Source: Allium sativum (lineage: Eukaryota; Streptophyta; Magnoliopsida; Asparagales; Amaryllidaceae). From it: a stretch of DNA of 64,000 nt. Positions 45,691 through 59,800 of the stretch are shown one piece after another. Within the stretch, counting starts at the first letter, position 1. Each line of letters starts with the position of its first letter. The stretch lies in the NCBI GenBank assembly GCA_030737875.1, contig CM060915.1:569640577-569704576 (forward strand). The letters run 5' to 3'. The notes below the pieces were generated by a model that saw only the letters and a list, made by a program, of their open reading frames with translations, searched no databases and was not told where the DNA came from. A program made the position numbers and the translations under genes.

Positions 45691-46584
45691 GATTTTCATG
45701 TACTTGTTTTAATTTCAGTCTTGTTGTGTTCTTTATGTTTGTATTTCTGACCGTGTAATGAAAAATGTAGTCGTTTTGTTTTATGCAATTAGTATTTAAT
45801 TAATTCAAAACAATTAATTTAACAATTAAATACCATACTCAAAGACCCCAATCGTAGCTAAAAACACATTTCCCGCTCGCTACAGTGTCACGCTCACATT
45901 CCTCGCTCAAATGACATGCTCAAATACCCCGTTCACGTTCGTTAAGAATGCACATATAGTTATAAACATAGTTACAAAACAATGAAATAAGCATAGAAAC
46001 TATGCATGACACTTAGCACACCATATCGTATGATTCGTATGTCCAGTTCTATATCAATAGTATGATCATATGGGTTTCAGGATGGGTCCAGTATATCCTT
46101 TTCTTTTGTTGATGAATAAAATAAAATGATTAACTATGCATACTTGGTGCTGCTTTCATGCCAGATTCATACATTTAATTTTAAATGAAAATCCAAGAAG
46201 TATTGATTTAAAATACAAGTGTCACGTCAAAAGATGTGTCAATTGTAGTAAATATTGTGCATGTGTCATTGTAAATTTTATAAGCACTGTTAACTTGATC
46301 AGTAATAGGAAATAACGATATGGATGTGGCTCTCATTTTTTTTTGTTAGACTTTACACGCTAGATTTTCAAAATCTAGTGGAAAGGTAGACAACAACTGC
46401 CAGCTTACCTTAATTAATTTCCATTCCTGTGTATAAAAGAAGAGCACAATTTACTCTCTTAATCATACACCATTCCTCATGCTGTAGTATAAGTCGCATG
46501 CTCTCTCTACCTGACCATCTTTTACTTTCCTTTAATACTTTTTTAATCACAATATTCACTAACCATGTGTGATCCATAAATACA
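45691..46584. other. Unassigned 3' flank and AT-rich DNA
   Basis: No gene recognised. Begins as a plausible 3' untranslated region of the Myb/SANT-like pseudogene. Around 45870-45940 short CGCTCA-type words recur. A TATAAAAG motif at about 46432 is isolated. Confidence 0.4.
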
Positions 46585-46589
46585 CTCAC
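46585..46589. repeat. Element C target-site duplication, left copy
   Basis: CTCAC, repeated at 62291-62295. Confidence 0.93.
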
Positions 46590-49500
46590 TCAGACGACCC
46601 CAAATCCCGTTCAGACGGAAACAAGGGTTATCTTTGGAATATAACACAGAAACAGATAATAGCAGAACAGAATTAAATAAATACACCAGATAATGAACAA
46701 TAGAATATACTAGATAAAAGTAATCATCAGAGTTACACAGTATACAGGATCTTACTTAGTACAAATACAGTTCAGCTATACATAAATGTCTACAGCGGAA
46801 AACAAACAAAATATGTACAATAGGAGCTGAACAGCATAAAAAGAGATAAATGATAGAATCCATCTTCAGCTCTAGCTATCCAGAAAGAACCAGCTAAACC
46901 TGAATACAAGGCTGCCCATGTAGAAAAAGGGGCACCCGAGTTTGAAAGTGAAACAAACTATGGGTCAGTCATGGGACTGGTATGAGAAATCTACTCAACA
47001 CATATATAATTTGGCTAATCACAGGACCACGCCACTTTCGTGGAACGGGTTTACTCCATTGGATTGCCAGTGCTTTAAAACAAATCTTTCTTTTAAACAT
47101 CGCTATGCTTTTTGTAAAAATGAAGCCATTATAAGACTCAGTTCCCATCACACAATGCAACGCAAACCGGAGGATAGAGTTTTACCTTATAACGGCCAAA
47201 ATATGCTTGATACGAATAAAACAAATGCATTTGATATTATTGCTAGTGTTTATATGTTTTGAAAACTATTTCAAATCATAACTATCAATCATAGACGGCA
47301 TGGGTACCATATATCATGTCGCCATATATATATATACAATCAAAACCGCACAGTCACGTATTTGGAAATTGGATTTCCGTCATGAACCAAGGCAAAAGAT
47401 AGTCCTTACCGAATTCGTGACTCTCTAGCCCGAGCCACAGGCAAGCGCGCAGGCAAGCCTTGGAGCGACAGGGCCGGTCCACCGATGTGGATTATTATGC
47501 CTGGACAATACGTTTCCCCGCCCTTTGGGGCGTAAACGAGCCAACGAATGACTCCATCGGACCCGGATCGTCCGATCAAACCGAGGCGCCTCGCAACTGC
47601 AACAACCACATTGGTGAAAAGTATATAAATGTCAGGGCTGGTAGGTCACTGACACCACCCTAGCTAGAAAGAAACGCATGCCCTCCCCGAGGTCCTTCTC
47701 CCGTTTTAGGTTCATACCGGGGCGTGAGGCTCGCTAATTCACGTTATACACAAAGCTATGCCACACAGGCGGTGCTTTGATCATCACCACAAGACTGCTT
47801 TTAACAGAAGCCCTGATCACTGCATCTTAGCATGCCACACAGGCAATTCATGCCATGCGACTGATGTCCATCGATATACAACCTCTGAGCTCGTGCGTTT
47901 CAGAGAAGGGCGTTAAGCAAAAGAATAAATTCTCCGCCGCCAAACAGATGTATATTTAACAGAGATCAATCGACATAGAATAAAATCCAATGTCAGACAC
48001 ACAGTCCATTTACAAGTCCGTTCTGGGTCTAAACGAAACCGGAGGCACTAAATACCTCGCAAACCCATCGATCACCACGTACGTCTGGACGATCACCACT
48101 CATTATCCATATTTTGGGATGCCTCCCAATCAGGACCTCGGTTACCATCCAAACGAGGTGAAGATCTCCGGTCTTCGACCACCGTCTTCATCTTCGACTT
48201 TCAATCGTCGGTCAATTATTTGAAATGAGAATTAACTCGGCCTTTTTAAATAATTCACGTATATTTAGAATTTCAAATCAATTTATTTCAATGGTTAAAT
48301 TATTCGACAACACCAATCTTGTTCTTTAATGTAATTTTCACACCAAACTCATTCAACCATCAAAAGCCACATAAATCGAGCAAATTCAGTTTATTTCCAT
48401 TCCATATCGTTTATGGTATTTTATAATGATTTATCGCTATTTTAATTTATTTTAAAATAGCCAATTTATTCAAAACGACGCTTCGGGCCATAACGCGGCC
48501 GTGGCGCTGTTTTTCTTCAGATTTGATTTACACATATCTGAAAATCTAACCGTTGGATCTTCAAAAAATTTACATCATTAGAAAGGTCTTTTCAAAACGA
48601 ATCCAACAGTTCCAGTTTCGGGAAAATCCGACGGTCGGATCTCCCGGTACAACCGTTTGAAGTTTCGATTTCAAAATACGAACTGCAGCGTCGTTATTCG
48701 ATTAAATATAATTATATTTATAAATATAAATAAATATAATCGTTTCGGGCGCTGTTTTTCTTCAGATTTGAATTAAACATTCCAGACAATCCAACCGTTG
48801 GATTTTTACAAAGTTGGTGCCGTTGGAAAGATTTTTCCAAGGCGAACCCAACGGTTGCGGTTTCGGGAAAATCCAATGGTCGAATTTCCCGCACTAGTTG
48901 TTTGAAATCACGGTTTCAAAACGCGAACTGCACGACCACGTTTCGTTTTAATTTTATTTATATTTATATATTTATATAAATATAGTTCACTCAACAATTT
49001 CAATATCGTTTTCACTTCAAATATTTCGCTAACGCCTTAAAATTTTGGAAAATTTCGCCATAACCTCCTTTGTACGGGAGGGGCTGGGAAAATTCCCAAA
49101 TAGCCACACGGGCGTCTCATGTCAAAAAGAAAAGGAAAAAGCCAAGCGGCTAGCCAACAGGCTCATAAAATCATCACCCAAACAAAACAGTAAATGTGTA
49201 CCTATTTGTCGGGCACAAAATTTTATTCCTCTTCTCTAGCCCCTTCGCTATAACCTGTTCAATAAATATGCATGTACATATATATAGTTCTTATCATTAA
49301 TCATTTTCTATTCAACTTCATATTTGATTCCATTTGGTTTAAAAACACCATTCATTCTAATGTTGCATGTATAGGCACAAATCATATCATTAGCTAATTA
49401 ATGAATATTTCAACTCATATATATTTATTTGAACAAGTGGCTATTTTGACACTTCACATTTCAACGATTCATGCATATAATAAAAATGTGATTTTTATTG

Positions 49501-52042
49501 TAAAACAATTCATTTCAAAACACTATTATTTTATATAGTTTGTATCGGTGATAAAAATAGGATTTTTCTTATAAAACAATTCCTTTCAAAACGATATTAT
49601 TTTACATAGTTCATATAGTCGATAAAAGGTGATTTTTATTATCAAACAATTTATTTCAAAATATGAATACCATTCAACACATGAATTTCAATTCAACGAA
49701 TGAATATCGATTCAACACATGTAGGTTTTCTATAGTTTCCATATATAGAAAGAAATGTGATTTTTATATTTAAAACGCGAATACCATTCAACACATGAAT
49801 TTCTAATCAACGAATGAATATCAATTCAACACATGAAGGTTTTCTATAGTTTCTATATATAGATAGAAATGTGATTTTTATATTTAAAACGCGAATACCA
49901 TTCAACACATGAATTTCTAATCAACGAATGAATATCAATTCAACACATGAAGGTTTTCTATTCAATGAATAAATATAGTTTAAGCAAATGAAAATAATTC
50001 AAACACACGAATATTATTCAAAATTTCGGCAGCATAACGGCAGGGTAGTTAAAACCGGGACCGTCCCTAGTACGGCTCCTCGCTCTACCTTAAAACCTCG
50101 CGGTTTTTGACAATGGGAATCATGCATCTAGTTCGCACGCAGGCGGCATGTATATATTTATTTCATTTCCACAAACTAATCCTATGTGGTTTCAACCAAA
50201 TATGTCTCAACCACAAATGGGTATTTTTCAACCACAATCAATCAATATCAACCACAAACAATCCCAAACAACCATTCGCTATCAATCAATTTTCACAACA
50301 ATTTCAACCAATAAATATCGTCCATGGTTTGTGGACGAGGGGCGTATATATATATTTATATGTAGCAATTCACTTTTATTTCAACACATATATAATTTTT
50401 ACAACGCATATATAACTTATACATCGAACGTACAACTTATACAACGCTTATACATGAGGTGTACAACGCTTATATAACTCATACATCGACTATATAATTT
50501 ATACATCGTCGTTTTCCATATTGTTTTTAAATCAGAAATCTCACATTGGGTTCCACTCCACCAAAAATAGCAAAAGGCTCAGAAAAATATGCGGTCTCTT
50601 CTAAAATGTAGAAGGCGTCCTCACGAGTCCACTGTCTCTTGTTTCTCTGAATTTCGATGTCGTATGCAAGAGTTATACAATTTTAAACATTGAATACAAA
50701 ATTTTATATAATTAATTAATTTATTAATTAATTACATGATTAATGTAATTAATCCCTCCTCTTCACGTTTCTTCTACAGGTAGAAAATCGAACCCGCGCT
50801 CCATGGATAAACCCCACCGTCGCTCGCCAGAGACGCCTCTTGCCGACAATCAAACCCGCCTGCGCGACCGCCCTTCAGATGAGACACCTCCTCCCTGAAC
50901 GCCGATGAACTCGGCTAGCCCTCCTCACCAGAAAACGACTTCAAACTCGACGACTTTTGACCAGAAATTCTCCTGAACCTTGAAGTGAAACCCCATCATC
51001 ACCGTTCCTCGTGAAGAGCTTGAGGAGAGGGACAATTTCGCTTTGGTGGTTTGGAATTTTATTGTGTGGATGGAGAGAAAATTGAGGAGGAAGACGGGAA
51101 CAATCTGGCCGTAAATCGCATAAGAGCGGCGGCGCCCTGATGTAAATGAATTAGGGTCTGGGCCTTTATTTTAATTTTTAATTTGTTTAAAATCCGAAAA
51201 TACCCCTTCCTCCGAACGAACACCAATCCAAACCCAACGACTGTCGCCCCTAGTGTTTTACCCCCATTTCGAACACAATGGGATATTTTTCGAAGGCCCA
51301 TTCGACTGTTTCAGTCAGTTTCCATTCAAATCAAAATATAAAACATTCAATATTTAATTTGAACGTACATTTCAATTTGCCAGGGTCACAAATTGATTCG
51401 AAAAATTCCAGAAAAATAAATCTAGCTATGTTTTGACGATACGGTCCCAATAAAACTAGTTTCGTTGAATTCTGAGACCGTTTGAAAAATGGCCCATTTT
51501 TGGTCGATCCAATTTAAGTGTAATTGACCAAAACACATTTTCCTTTGCCACGCTCACATACTAGCTTCAAAAATTATGAAATTTGAAACCTAGCAATAAC
51601 TTCACATCCCGGATCCAACAAAAGTGGTTTCGTCGAATTCCGAGGTCGTATGCAAAATGGCCAATTTCACGGCTTATATAAATTCCATAGCGACCGTTCT
51701 GAAAATTCATTCGGCCATAACTTTTGCTTTCCGCTATGAAAATTCGATTTTTCAGATTCGTCAGAAAGGTATTCACTAACAGATTTAAATATTTTTGGTT
51801 TCACTAAAATCCGGATTGTTTTGCACCCGGTACAGTCCGACAAAGTTTGAATTCAATTTTTGAAACTACAGCGCCATTTCAGGCCTTGTTTATAATTATA
51901 ATTAATTATATTCGTTTTCAATTGCCGATTCAAACACACTTTTCATCGCCATTATTTAAAATATTTATTTTAAATATTTAAAATCCATTATTTTAGCCAA
52001 TTTAAAATTTTTAAATTGGTTCAGATTTTCTGGGTCGTTACA
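46590..52042 (-). mobile_element. Element C 3' LTR
   Basis: Matches 56833-62290. Internal structure includes two diverged copies of a ~240-bp module (48480-48720 and 48740-48960) with CGCTGTTTTTCTTCAG and CCGACGGTCGGATCTCCCG words. It also has three ~114-bp tandem units (about 49660-49990) and a short hairpin (50318-50338). No credible gene; the recurring short frames have no known domains. Confidence 0.95.
49660..49990. repeat. ~114-bp tandem repeat in element C LTR, three units
   Basis: The block 'GAATACCATTCAACACATGA...' starts at 49664, 49779 and 49893. The equivalent array in the other LTR is at about 59900-60220. Confidence 0.9.
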
Positions 52043-52055
52043 ATCTCCCCCACTT
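52043..52055 (-). other. Element C polypurine tract
   Basis: On the minus strand AAGTGGGGGAGAT abuts the 3' LTR start (TGTAACG). Confidence 0.88.
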
Positions 52056-52294
52056 AAAACTTTTCGTCCCCGAAAAGGAACAAAGTCGAAAGTGGTTTGA
52101 TAAATCTAGAATTATACAACACAACCAACCAATTTGTTTTTAACCTTTCAAAGATATACTGATCAACTCCTATATTCCTTTAAAAATCATCCAGAGTATA
52201 GAATTTAAAAGTGCACATCCATGGAAAGAGAATAACAACAGAGTAGAGAATTGAATGGTAATGCAATGTAGGGTAAATGTACCTTGCACCGGAG
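52056..52294. other. Element C 3' untranslated segment
   Basis: Between the gag-pol stop and the purine tract; nothing coding seen. Confidence 0.6.
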
Positions 52295-55200
52295 TCAATC
52301 AGAGATATCTACTCGACATCTAGGATAAGCTTTCTGAATTCTCTCCTCAGTTTCCCAAGTACAATCTCGCGGATCCCCACTCCATTGCACTTTGACTAAG
52401 TGAACCTTCTTGTTCCTCAGCTCTTTGGTTTCTTTGCCGATAATCTTTAGCGGCTCTCGTCTCACAGCTAATTCTGGGGTGATTTCGATGTCCTGTTGAG
52501 CTGCTTCTTCCACGATCAAGTCTGGATCATGAACGTGTTTTCGAAGTTGAGATATATGAAATACATCATGAACTCCAGGCAAACAATCAGGCAGTTTGAC
52601 CCTATAAGCGAGAGTTCCGATCCGTTCCAGAATAGGAAACGGACCAATGAATTTGGGCGCCAACTTTCCAGTTTTACCGAACCGGATAACTCCTCTCATC
52701 GGCGATACTTTCAAATACACGTAGTCGCCAACAGCAAAGGATATATCTCTTCTTCTTCTATCGGCATAGCTCTTTTGTCGGCTTTGAGCGGCGAGTAATC
52801 GCTTCTTAATAAAATCGACTTTGTCAGCAGCTTCTCAAATCATATCAGGACCCAACACAAGTCTATTACCTGGTTCGACCCAACAAGCAGGGGATCGGCA
52901 CGGTCTACCATACAATGCTTCGAATGGCGACATTGTCAGACTCGCCTGGTAGCTGTTGTTATAAGAGAATTCAGCCAAATGCAGATTGTCTTCCCAGGAT
53001 CCACCGAAATCTATAACACAAGCCCGCAATAGATCTTCTAAGATACGATTTACCCTCTCAGTCTGCCCGTCTGTCTGAGGATGATAAGCGGTGCTCAAAT
53101 TCAACTTCGTTCCTAGCTCGACTTGAAATGCTTCCCATAATTTGCTAGTGAATATTGTATCTCTATCACTGACTATACTGAGCGGCACTCCATGTAGTCT
53201 AACTATTTCCCTGAAGTATATCTGCGCCAGACCCTGAGTAGTTCTGTTTGATATGACAGGTACGAAATGGGCGGTCTTCGTGAAGCGATCTACGATCATC
53301 CAAATACTGTCATTTCCTTTATGGTTCTGGGCAGTCCATCAATGAAATCCATAGAAATATGTTCCCACTTCCAGCCCGGAACTTCTAGCGGTTGTAACAA
53401 TCCCGCCAGTTTCTGTTGGTCGCTCTTGACTAGCTGGCAAGTAGGGCATCGGCTAACATATAAGGAAATGTCCCTTTTCATCGACTTCCACCAGAAAGTG
53501 CGTTTGATGTCATTATACATTTTGCTTACTCCCGGATGGATACTAAGTTTTGATTTGTGGCATTCATCCAGTACTTCCTTTCGAAGCTCAGGAATGTTAG
53601 GGACACAGATTCGACCATTGAGCCTTAGAATTCCATCATTATCAACTTGAAAACTCGAGGGCTCGCCTTTCTGAATTATCTCTCTGATCTTCTGAATGAA
53701 GTGATCATCCTCCTGAAGAGCAGATATTTTATCTAGCAATGAAGTCGTCATAATAAAACTGGCGATCATTTCATTCTTTCGGCTTAACGCATCGGCCACG
53801 ACATTGGCTTTCCCTGGAGTGTATATAATTTCAAAGTCATATGCTGCTAGAAACTCCAGCCAATGTTGCTGCCTCAGATTTAGGTCCTTCTGAGTGAACA
53901 GATACTTTAATGACTGATGGTCTGTAAACAGTTCAAATCTCTCACCCAGAAGATAGTGCCTCCAGATTTTCAAAGCGAACACAATAGCCAATAACTCAAG
54001 ATCATGAGTTACGTAGTTCTTCTCGTGTGGCTTCAGTTGACGGCTAGCATAAGCAATCACTTGACCCCTTTGCATTAATACTGCGCCGAGGCCTTCTCTA
54101 GAAGCATCAGTCCAGACTTTTAAATCTTGGTTGCCATCGATGATGGTTAACACTGGAGCTGTCGTTAATCTTAACTTTAGCTCTTCGAAAGCCTCCTCAC
54201 TTTCTGGTGTCCATTTGAATTTAGAGTGCTTCTTCGTAAGCTTCGTTAAATGACCAGATATCTTCGAAAAGTTTTTAACGAACTTCCGGTAATAGCTAGC
54301 CAATCCGAGAAAACTGCGGACTTCAGTGGGGGTACTGGGCTGTTTCCAGTTTTGAATAGCTGTGATTTTGCTTGGATCCACAGCGATTCCTTCTTTCAAT
54401 ACGACGTGGCATAGAAATTTTACTTCATCTTGCCAGAAGATACATTTGGAAAACTTTGCTTTTAATACATTCCGCCTCAGAATTTCTAGAACCTGTTCCA
54501 GATGCTTTTCATGTTCGGCCTTTGATTTAGAGAAGATTAGAATACCGTCAATAAAAACCAGAACAAATTTATTCAAAACTCCTCTAAACACCCTATTCAT
54601 CAGATCGACGAAGTAAGCTGGAGCGTTACATAAGCCAAACGACATTACTAACCACTCGTAGAATAGGTCGGGACCTCTGAATGTTGTCATTGGAACACAC
54701 TCTTCGGCAATTCGAAGTTGATGGAAACCTGTAGCTAGGTCCATTCGTGAAAATACTTGTGCTCAATTTAATCGATCCAACAAATCATCAATCCGCGGCA
54801 ATGGATATTTGTTCTTCATTATCTGTTTGTTCAGATCACGATAATCCACACATAGACGTAGAGTACCGTCAGATTTCGGGACAAATACCACTGCTGCACC
54901 CCAATCAGAGAAACTAGGTCTGATCAGACCCTTCCATACTAGCTGTCGTGTTTGATTGTCTAATTCCTCCTTCTCCTTCAAGGAAATTCTTCGAATAGCG
55001 TGAACTACCGGCCTTGCATTCGGAATCAAAGCAATCTTGAAATCTATTTCTCTCTGCGGAGGTAAGCGAACAACTTCCTCAAACACATCCGCATAGTTCT
55101 TGACGACAGGAATATCTTTTACTAAGTCGGGAATATTCTCTGTGACTTCAGGGACATTTTCTATTTGAGCTGGAGAAACATTCAATGCTTCCCAGAAGTC

Positions 55201-56580
55201 CTTTCTATTTGATGTTGGGCCTTCACAAGGTATGGTTATATAATTCCCCGATTGTGCCTTTGCCTTTACAACTCTCTCGGCGCATCTATCCTCAGCTTCA
55301 TATTTGGTTAGCCAATCCAACCCCAATATAAGATCAAACTCCTTAAAATTCATGACGATGGAGATAGTAGGGAATTTATAGCAGGAAAAAGAGACAGGTA
55401 CTGCACAAACCCAACTGAGATCGATGGAACCCCCAACCGGATTTTGGACAGTCATTGGCTCTTTGAGCTTTCTCAATTTCAAATCTAACTTCTTAGCTGC
55501 ATCCTTCGAAATGAAGCTTCATAACGCGCCTGTGTCAAACAGTACTTTAACTGGAATATTTTTGACATTAAGCGTGCCTTCTAAAACATCAGACCTTCCC
55601 TGACTATCTGAGGGTGCTGAGGTTTCTGCTACTTCATTTACTTGAACCGCTTTGGTCTTTTTCAACATCCAACAGTCTCTCTTTATATGACCAGTCTTAT
55701 GACAAAGATTGCACTCTTGGGTCACTTGAAACTTATTCTTGGATTTAGATTCATCCCTTTTTGGTTTCTTTAGAGATCGACAACTTATCGAGAGATGTCC
55801 TTGTTTATTGCAGTTAGAGCATACAGTTGTCGTTACTGATTTCTTCTCAGATTTGGCCCTTTTCCTCTTGGAACCGGGCTCCTTACTGACCTCAGACGTT
55901 GTACTTGCCTCAGGATGATCAGTTTCAGACTCAATTTTATTACTAGAGCTGACTTCCTCTTCGTACTGTAACATACCTTTCTTGTCTAGATCTTCATATT
56001 GATAAGCCATATAAATCATTTCTGAAAAAGGAAGCTTCACATGCCCCAATACTTTATTCTGATATTTCCTTTGAAGCCCATTGATAAACCTCAAATTCTT
56101 CCTCTTCAGATTTTGAATTAGATGAGGAGCAAAGTGAGAAAGTTCATTGAATTTCTTATGATATTCTGGGATGGTCATATCACCTTGTATCAAATAAGAA
56201 AATTCATCACATAATCGCTCAGTCGCCTCGGGAGGAGTAAATCTTTCTAAGAAAATCCCTTTGAATCTGTCCTAGGTGATATTACCTTCTGGATTATCTT
56301 TAATAATTGAATCCCACCAAAACAAAGCTTCTTCTTTGAGTGCCCAAGACGCCAGTAATCTTTTCTGATCGTCTCTCAGCTTTAAACCCTCAAAGATCTT
56401 CTCTGCAGAACGAATCCAAGCTTGTGTTTCCATAATGGATTCCTTGACTAAGAATGGCGATCCACCCAGATTTCGAAATCTCTTGAATAGAACTTCTATA
56501 TCGGATTCTGGCGGTGGGAGCACAACTGGCTCATTAGCTGGTCGAGCCATACGATTATTTCTTCTGTTCCTGTCACTCAT
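52295..56580 (-). pseudogene. gag-pol: Element C gag-pol with chromodomain, inactivated
   Basis: The ATG at 56580 ('MSDRNRRNNRMARPANEPVV') starts one long frame. It covers gag to about 55530 with two CCHC knuckles ('CSNCNKQGHLSISC', 'CNLCHKTGHIKRDC'), then a protease with 'LFDTGA' then 'LGLDWLT', and reverse transcriptase and RNase H ('[14 protein letters not shown]'). Integrase follows (HHCC finger, 'STAYHPQTDGQTERV'). A chromodomain near the C-terminus ends at 52295 ('LVKVQWSGDPRDCTWETEER'). Lesions: TAG at 56272-56274, TGA at 55519-55521 in the protease, TGA at 54763-54765, a one-base frame change near 53300-53310, and TGA at 52835-52837. The reverse-transcriptase YxDD box reads FIDG (second Asp to Gly at 54544-54546), so the enzyme would be dead even without the stops. 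The chromodomain normally directs integration to modified chromatin. Confidence 0.94.
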
Positions 56581-56817
56581 TTTCTAGTACGTCTGCAATT
56601 AGCAGACAAAGTGTCAGGACAACAGAAAAGATATTTGAAAATATAGAGACAAATACTTGAATGTAAATGTGTCTACTGGGGTGTATTCCACTCTGCTTTA
56701 CTTATACTAGGATGTTACTGATCCTATCTGTATAGAGTTATCCATCCTAGAACACTACTGGTTCTATTTCTGACGAGTTCATTCGAATGTTATATTCCAG
56801 AACTAAGCTTAACCAAA
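56581..56817 (-). other. Element C leader
   Basis: Short untranslated leader between primer site and gag; no features beyond AT-rich sequence. Confidence 0.6.
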
Positions 56818-56829
56818 GCTCTGATACCA
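56818..56829 (-). other. Element C primer-binding site
   Basis: Minus-strand TGGTATCAGAGC, a perfect match to the standard site for initiator Met tRNA, three bases from the 5' LTR. Confidence 0.93.
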
Positions 56830-56832
56830 CGT

Positions 56833-59800
56833 TCAGACGACCCCAAATCCCGTTCAGACGAAAACGAGGGTTATCTTTGGAATATAACACAGAAACAGAT
56901 AATAGCAGAACAGAATTAAATAAATACACCAGATAATGAACAATAGAATATACTAGATAAAAGTAATCATCAGAGTTACACAGTATACAGGATCTTACTT
57001 AGTACAAATACAGTTCAGCTATACATAAATGTCTACAGCGGAAAACAAACAAAATATGTACAATAGGAGCTGAACAACATAAAAAGAGATAAATGATAGA
57101 ATCCATCTTCAGCTCCAGCTATCTAGAAAGAACCAGCTAAACCTGAATACAAGGCTGCCCGTGTAGAAAAAGGGGCACCCGAGTTTGAAAGTGAAACAAA
57201 CTACGGGTCAGTCATGGGACTGGTATGAGAAATCTACTCAACACATATATAATTTGGCTAATCACAGGACCACGCCACTTTCGTGGAACGGGTTTACTCC
57301 ATTGGATTGCCAGTGCTTTAAAACAAATCTTTCTTTTAAACATCGCTATGCTTTTTGTAAAAATGAAGCCGTTATAAGACTCAATTCCCATCACACAATG
57401 CAACGCAAACCGGAGGATAGAGTTTTACCTTATAACGGCCAAAATATGCTTGATACGAATAAAACAAAGGCATTTGATATTATTGCTAGTGTTTATATGT
57501 TTTGAAAACTATTTCAAATCATAACTATCAATCATAGACGGCATGGGTACCATATATCATGTCGCCATATATATATACAATCAAAACCGCACAGTCACGT
57601 ATTTGGAAATTGGATTTCCGTCATGAACCAAGGCAAAAGATAGTCCTTACCGAATTCGTGACTCTCTAGCCCAAGCCACAGGCAAGCGCGCAGGCAAGCC
57701 TTGGAGCGACAGGGTCGGTCCACCGATGTGGATTATTATGCCTGAACAATACGTTTCCCCGCCCTTTGGGGCGTAAACGAGCCAACGAATGACTCCATCG
57801 GACCCGGATCGTCCAATCAAACCGAGGCGCCTCGCAATTGCAACAACCACATAGGTGAAAAGTATATAAATGTCAGGGCTGGTAGGTCACTGACACCACC
57901 CTAGCTAGAAAGAAACGCATGCCCTCCCTGAGGTCCTTCTCCCGTTTTAGGTTCATACCGGGGTGTGAGGCTCGCGAATTCACGTTATACACAAAGCTAT
58001 GCCACACAGGCGGTGCTTTGATCATCACCATAAGACTTTGCTTTTCAACAGAAACCCTGATCACTGCATCTTAGCATGCCACACAGGCAATTCATGCCAT
58101 GCGACTGATGTCCATCGATATACAACCTCTGAGCTCGTGCGTTTCAGAGAAGGGCGTTAAGCAAAAGAATAAATTCTCCACCGCCAAACAGATGTATATT
58201 TAACAGAGATCAATCGACACAGAATAAAATCCAATGTCAGACACACAGTCCATTTACAAGTCCGTTCTGGGTCTGAACGAAACCGGAGGCACTAAATACC
58301 TCGCAAACCCATCGATCACCACGTACGTCTGGACGATCACCACTCATTATCCATATTTCGGGATGCCTCCCAATCAGGACCTCGGTTACCATCCAAACGA
58401 GGTGAAGATCTCCGGTCTTCGACCACCGTCTTCATCTTCGACTTTCAATCGTCGGTCAATTATTTGAAATGAGAATTAACTCGGCCTTTTCAAATAATTC
58501 ATGTATATTTAGAATTTCAAATCAATTTATTTCAATGGTTAAATTATTCGACAACACCAATCTTGTTCTTTAATGTAATTTTCACACCAAACTCATTCAA
58601 CTATCAAAAGCCACATAAATCGAGCAAATTCAGTTTATTTCCATTCCATATCGTTTATGGTATTTTATAATAATTTATCGCTATTTTAATTTATTTTAAA
58701 ATAGCCAATTTATTCAAAACGACGCTTCGGGCCATAACGCGGCCGTGGCGCTGTTTTTCTTCAGATTTGATTTACACATATCTGAAAATCTAACCGTTGG
58801 ATCTTCACAAAATTTACATCATTAGAAAGGTCTTTTCAAAACGAATCCAACGGTTCCAGTTTCGGGAAAATCCGACGGTCGGATCTCCCGGTACAATCGT
58901 TTGAAGTTTCGATTTCAAAATACGAACTGCAGCGTCGTTATTCGATTAAATATAATTATATTTATAAATATAAATAAATATAATCGTTTCTGGCGCTGTT
59001 TTTCTTCAGATTTGAATTAAACATTCCAGACAATCCAACCGTTGGATTTTTACAAAGTTGGTGCCGTTGGAAAGATTTTTCCAAGGCGAACCCAACGGTT
59101 GCGGTTTCGGGAAAATCCAATGGTCGGATTTCCCGCACTAGTTGTTTGAAATCACGGTTTCAAAACGCGAACTGCACAGCCATGTTTCATTTTAATTTTA
59201 TTTATATTTATATATTTATATAAATATAGTTCACTCAACAATTTCAATATCGTTTTCACTTCAAATATTTCGCTAACGCCTTAAAATTTTGGAAAATTTC
59301 GCCATAACCTCCTTTGTACGGGAGGGGCTGGGAAAATTCCCAAATAGCCACACGGGCGTCTCATGTCAAAAAGAAAAGGAAAAAGCCAAGCGGCTAGCCA
59401 ACAGGCTCATAAAATCATCACCCAAACAAAATAGTAAATGTGTACCTATTTGTCGGGCACAAAATTTTATTCCTCTTCTCTAGCCCCTTCGCTATAACCT
59501 GTTCAATAAATATGCATGTACATATATATAGTTCTTATCATTAATCATTTTCTATTCAACTTCATATTTGATTCCATTTGGTTTAAAAACACCATTCATT
59601 CTAATGTTGCATGTATAGGCACAAATCATATCATTAGCTAATTAATGAATATTTCAACTCATATATATTTATTTGAATGAGTGGCTATTTTAACACTTCA
59701 CATTTCAACGATTCATGCATATAATAAAAATGTGATTTTTATTGTAAAACAATTCATTTCAAAACACTATTATTTTATATAGTTTGTATCGGTGATAAAA

